Part shown: piece by piece, positions 31,444 through 33,672 of the stretch | Layout of the letters: each line of letters opens with the position of its first letter | Numbering within the stretch: position 1 is the stretch's first letter | From: Roseomonas sp. GC11 | GTDB lineage: Bacteria; Pseudomonadota; Alphaproteobacteria; Acetobacterales; Acetobacteraceae | Assembly (NCBI RefSeq): GCF_024437745.1 | Contig: NZ_JANFNY010000058.1 | Span: 1 to 33,672 of the forward strand | Length of the DNA: 33,672 nt | Reading direction: 5' to 3' | Notes under the pieces: model-generated | Database searches by the model: none | Seen by the model: only the letters and a program-made list of their open reading frames with translations | Told to the model about the DNA's origin: nothing | Program-made: the position numbers and the translations under genes

Positions 31444-31790
31444 AAACCCCTCTGTGAGTCTCTCCTGCCCAGGCAGAAGAAACGGGAGGGTGAGGGGGCA
31501 AGGGACCCTCAAGGCCAGCCGCGCCACGCATTTTTCATCCCTCTCCGAAGCCTCCCGTCTGCGGCGGTGATTGACGCAGATGGCGGGGGCGTGACATTCT
31601 GACAACAATCTCCCGGACAAGAGTTCGCATTCCGAACTTCAGAGGAGAAGACCGGAGGAAGCGCAGGCGCGCCGCCCAGGATGCCCAGGATCCCGCCCGG
31701 ATCCGGCCATCCTCCGCATGGCCCGCGACTCCCTCCGGTGTGGGTGACCATCAGACAGCCCGGCGCGCCGCCGGGCAGCGGAGGATATGC
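31444..31790. other. Non-coding leader region before the TTT receptor gene
   Basis: I see no gene in these 347 bases. They hold the end of the hairpin repeat, a TTGACG hexamer at 31571-31576 (possible -35 box, weak CATTCT -10 at 18 bases), IclR operator copy 3 at 31621-31639 and a 150-base 5' untranslated stretch. The receptor's GGAGG ribosome site lies at 31780-31784. Confidence 0.6.
31621..31639 (+). promoter_or_regulatory. IclR-type operator, copy 3 (TTT receptor promoter)
   Basis: GAGTTCGCATTCCGAACTT differs from copy 2 at two positions (first base, and T for G in the centre). It begins 50 bases after the first base of TTGACG, matching the 46- and 48-base distances of the other copies. 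It puts the receptor gene in the proposed IclR regulon. Confidence 0.78.
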
Positions 31791-32774
31791 GTGATCACCA
31801 GGCGAACCATTCTGGGGGCCACCGCCGCGGCGGGGGCCGCGCTGCTCAGGACGCCGGCCGTCTGGGCGCAGGATGCATGGCCGCGCGCCAGGCCGATCCG
31901 GCTGATCTGCCCCTTCGCCCCCGGCGCGGCCACCGATGCCATGGCGCGCCTCGCGGCGCAGAAGATCACCGAGAAGCTCGGCGCCAATGTCGTGGTGGAG
32001 AACCGCACCGGCGGCGGCGGCGTGCCCGGCACCCAGGCGGTGCAGCAGGCCCCGGCGGATGGCTATACGCTGCTCGCCTCCAGCCTGACGCACACCATGC
32101 TGAACCATGTGCTGCGCAACGTGCCCTTCGACCCGCTGGCGGATTTCGCCCCCATCGCCCGTACCGCGCGCGGGCCGCTGATGATGGTGATGACGCCGAA
32201 GCGCCCGGCCATGACCGTGCCGCAGATCGTCGCCGCGGCGAAGGCGAAGCCGAAGGACTGGACCTTCGCCATCAGCTCGCTCGGCGCGCCGGGGCACCTC
32301 GCCACCATCGACTTCAACCGCCGCACGGGGGCTGATATCGAGGGCACCTCCTACCGTGGCACCGCGCCCGCGCTGCTCGATGTCAGCGCCGGCAACGCGC
32401 ATGTCATGATCGATGCCACCTTCGCCCTGCTCCAGGCGGCGCGCAACGGCCAGGTGCACCCGATCGGCATCACCACGCGCGAGCGCTCGGCCCTCGCCCC
32501 GGACATCCCGACGATGATCGAGGCCGGGCTGCCGGATTTCGAGTTCTATTCCTGGTATGGCGTCTGGGCGCCGAAGGGCACGCCCTCCGCCATCTGCACC
32601 GCGCTGAATGGCGTGCTGACCGAATCGATGCGCGATGCCGATGCGGCGGAGCGCCTGCGCACCCTGGTGGTCGAGCCGGTGGCGCAGACCGTGCCGGAGA
32701 TGCAGGCCTATATCGAGGAGGAGGTGAAGCGCAACACGATGCTGCTGCGCGTCGCCAACTTCCAGCCCGAGTGA
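31791..32774 (+). CDS. Orphan tripartite tricarboxylate transporter (TTT/Bug) receptor, GTG start
   Basis: The 327-residue periplasmic receptor starts at GTG 31791, six bases after GGAGG. The ATG at 31787 is out of frame. It has a Tat-type signal ITRRTILGATAAAGAALLRTPAVWAQ. The mature protein has the Bug-family pattern IRLICPFAPGAATDAMARLAAQKITEKLGANVVVENRTGGGG, then GYTLLASSLTH and IPTMIEAGLPDFEFYSWYGVWAPKGTP. No TctA or TctB membrane partner is in the window, as is common for these receptors. Ligands of relatives are mostly carboxylates. Operator copy 3 upstream suggests IclR control. Confidence 0.9.
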   Translation: MITRRTILGATAAAGAALLRTPAVWAQDAWPRARPIRLICPFAPGAATDAMARLAAQKITEKLGANVVVENRTGGGGVPGTQAVQQAPADGYTLLASSLTHTMLNHVLRNVPFDPLADFAPIARTARGPLMMVMTPKRPAMTVPQIVAAAKAKPKDWTFAISSLGAPGHLATIDFNRRTGADIEGTSYRGTAPALLDVSAGNAHVMIDATFALLQAARNGQVHPIGITTRERSALAPDIPTMIEAGLPDFEFYSWYGVWAPKGTPSAICTALNGVLTESMRDADAAERLRTLVVEPVAQTVPEMQAYIEEEVKRNTMLLRVANFQPE

Positions 32775-32920
32775 CGCGGCCGGGCGGCGGGGCTGCGTGC
32801 CGCGCCGCCCGCTGCTGTTCTCCCTCTCTTTCGCCCCTCTCTTTCGCCGGGCGGCGGGGCTGGCATACTGCGCCGCGCCCCGCACCCTCGTGGCGGCGTG
32901 CCCACAGAGGAAAAGCCCGC

Positions 32921-33310
32921 ATGGCCCTGTCCGTCACCCTCGACCATCTCCACCTGCGCAGCACCGACCCCGATGCGGCGGCGCGTTTCTATGTGGAGCG
33001 CCTCGGCGCCAGCCCGGTCAGCCGGGGGGATGCCGGCGGCGCGCTGCGGGTGGTGGTGGATCTCGCCGGGCTGCGCCTGTTCATCGAGGCCGTGCCCGCC
33101 GGCACCACCCAGGCGCCGCCGCCGCCTTTCATCGGGCTGGAGCATCTCGGCCTCGCCGTGGCCGATCTCGATGCCGCCCTGGCGGCGCTGGAGGCGGAGG
33201 GCGTGCGCCGGCTGAGCGGCCCCGCCCAGCCCCGCCCCGGCGTGCGCATCGCCTTCATCGAGGGGCCGGACGCCACGCGCATCGAACTGCTGGAGCGCAG
33301 CCCCGCCTGA
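32921..33310 (+). CDS. VOC-family (glyoxalase/dioxygenase superfamily) metalloprotein
   Basis: This 129-residue protein has two beta-alpha-beta-beta-beta modules. Candidate metal ligands are in the usual four places: His9 (LDHLHL), Glu56 (LFIEAV), His75 (LEHLGLAV) and Glu122 (RIELLE). This matches glyoxalase I-like and related lyases or isomerases. The substrate cannot be told. AGAGG lies 10 bases upstream of the ATG at 32921. It follows the TTT receptor by 146 bases. The gap holds a 13-bp tandem duplication CCCTCTCTTTCGC (32822-32847) and two copies of a 17-bp GCCGGGCGGCGGGGCTG (32779-32795, 32846-32862), and no gene. Confidence 0.85.
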   Translation: MALSVTLDHLHLRSTDPDAAARFYVERLGASPVSRGDAGGALRVVVDLAGLRLFIEAVPAGTTQAPPPPFIGLEHLGLAVADLDAALAALEAEGVRRLSGPAQPRPGVRIAFIEGPDATRIELLERSPA

Positions 33311-33319
33311 GGCGCCGGC

Positions 33320-33672
33320 CTAGCAGCCGGAGGCCACCAGCTCGCAGCCACCGGCGGGGCCGCAGTCGCCGCGGGCCTCGGCCTCCGCCATCGCGCGGTC
33401 GCCGCCAAACCCGGTGTGCAGCGTGCCATCGCCGGAGAGGGCCAGGGCGACGCAGCGGTTGAGCACCAGCGCCGCGCGCCGGCAGGCCCCGGCGCCGGCA
33501 AAGGCCTCGCAGGCGCCGCGCGCCTCCTCCTCCGCCCGCGCGGCGGAGGCATGGCCGGCCAGGAAGCCCTCCGCCATTCCCAGCCGCGTGCCGAGGAAGG
33601 CGGCGAGGTGGGGGGGGCGCGCCCCCGCCGGGGCGCGCCCCCCCCCCCCCCCCACCCCCCCCGCCAGCCACC
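33320..33672 (-). CDS. DUF4189-like protein, 5' end uncertain (partial)
   Basis: The C-terminal part shows repeats of the type EEEARGACEAFAGAGACRRAALVLNRCVALAL and AEAEARGDCGPAGGCELVASGC. These resemble DUF4189-type secreted cysteine-rich domains, with Cys pairs near the ends of each repeat. The frame stays open to the window end. The N-terminal part falls in G/C homopolymers (33610-33617, 33638-33660) that translate as poly-Gly and are unlikely to be correct. The true start, probably with a signal peptide, is therefore not determined. Confidence 0.5.
   Translation of the reverse strand, partial: WLAGGVGGGGGRAPAGARPPHLAAFLGTRLGMAEGFLAGHASAARAEEEARGACEAFAGAGACRRAALVLNRCVALALSGDGTLHTGFGGDRAMAEAEARGDCGPAGGCELVASGC

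Noticed and set aside
26821-32774. A complete sialic-acid utilisation locus
   Set aside because: SSS symporter plus sialidase-like protein suggested it. But no lyase, epimerase or kinase gene of the pathway is present, the sialidase-like protein is cytosolic and the FRIP Arg is missing.

Overview
The window is very GC-rich, with tightly packed operons, ATGA-type overlaps between genes and many solute-binding-protein transporters. The protein families (Liv, Pot, Rbs-type ABC systems, an orphan tripartite tricarboxylate transporter receptor, class III CoA-transferase, Tat-type signal peptides) fit a metabolically versatile alphaproteobacterium. Acetobacteraceae (a Roseomonas-like organism) is my best guess; this is inferred from style and was not tested by any search. 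No rRNA, tRNA, CRISPR array or phage gene is visible. The left edge carries the tail of an IS5-type transposase, and the right edge runs into a poly-C tract that looks like a contig end.

Layout: (1) 1-700, IS5 tail and a parDE toxin-antitoxin pair. (2) 817-11144, a CitE-like lyase, a livHMGF ABC transporter, a nitroreductase and LysR regulator on the minus strand, then a branched-chain-type binding protein, a class III CoA-transferase and an acyl-CoA dehydrogenase. Together these look like uptake, CoA activation and cleavage of a small (possibly branched) carboxylic acid. (3) 11138-13555, a divergent pair: a PobR-like AraC regulator and an aromatic-acid/H+ symporter, with a perfect 19-bp palindrome between them. 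(4) 13710-18591, a minus-strand operon of methylthioribose kinase (mtnK), a fused sugar-type ABC ATPase, a permease and a periplasmic binding protein; this is a good candidate for a methylthioribose uptake and phosphorylation system. (5) 18869-20374, a nitrilase-family amidase and an RraA-like protein lacking its usual Arg. (6) 20490-24301, a PotDABC-type ABC operon. (7) 24329-26711, an amidase followed by a LysR regulator. (8) 26821-32774, an Na+/solute symporter, SDR oxidoreductase, IclR regulator, cytosolic sialidase-like Asp-box protein and orphan TTT receptor. This last region is tied together by three copies of one 19-nt palindrome, consensus AAGTTCGCANTCCGAACTT. (9) 32921-33672, a VOC-family protein and a partial DUF4189-like protein.

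Two families of hairpin-rich dispersed repeats sit at gene ends. One contains GGCGTCCCGCC palindromes and T-rich hairpins (90-113, 1695-1780, 13561-13690). The other contains GAGGGGC-TTT-GCCCCTC hairpins plus a CCAAAGGCC module (5239-5389, 31388-31443). The most interesting candidates are the IclR regulon with its conserved promoter/operator spacing, the mtnK-ABC operon with a 14-bp tandem repeat that carries both a stop and a start codon, and the modular terminator repeats. None is proven to be a new system; each has a concrete test listed.
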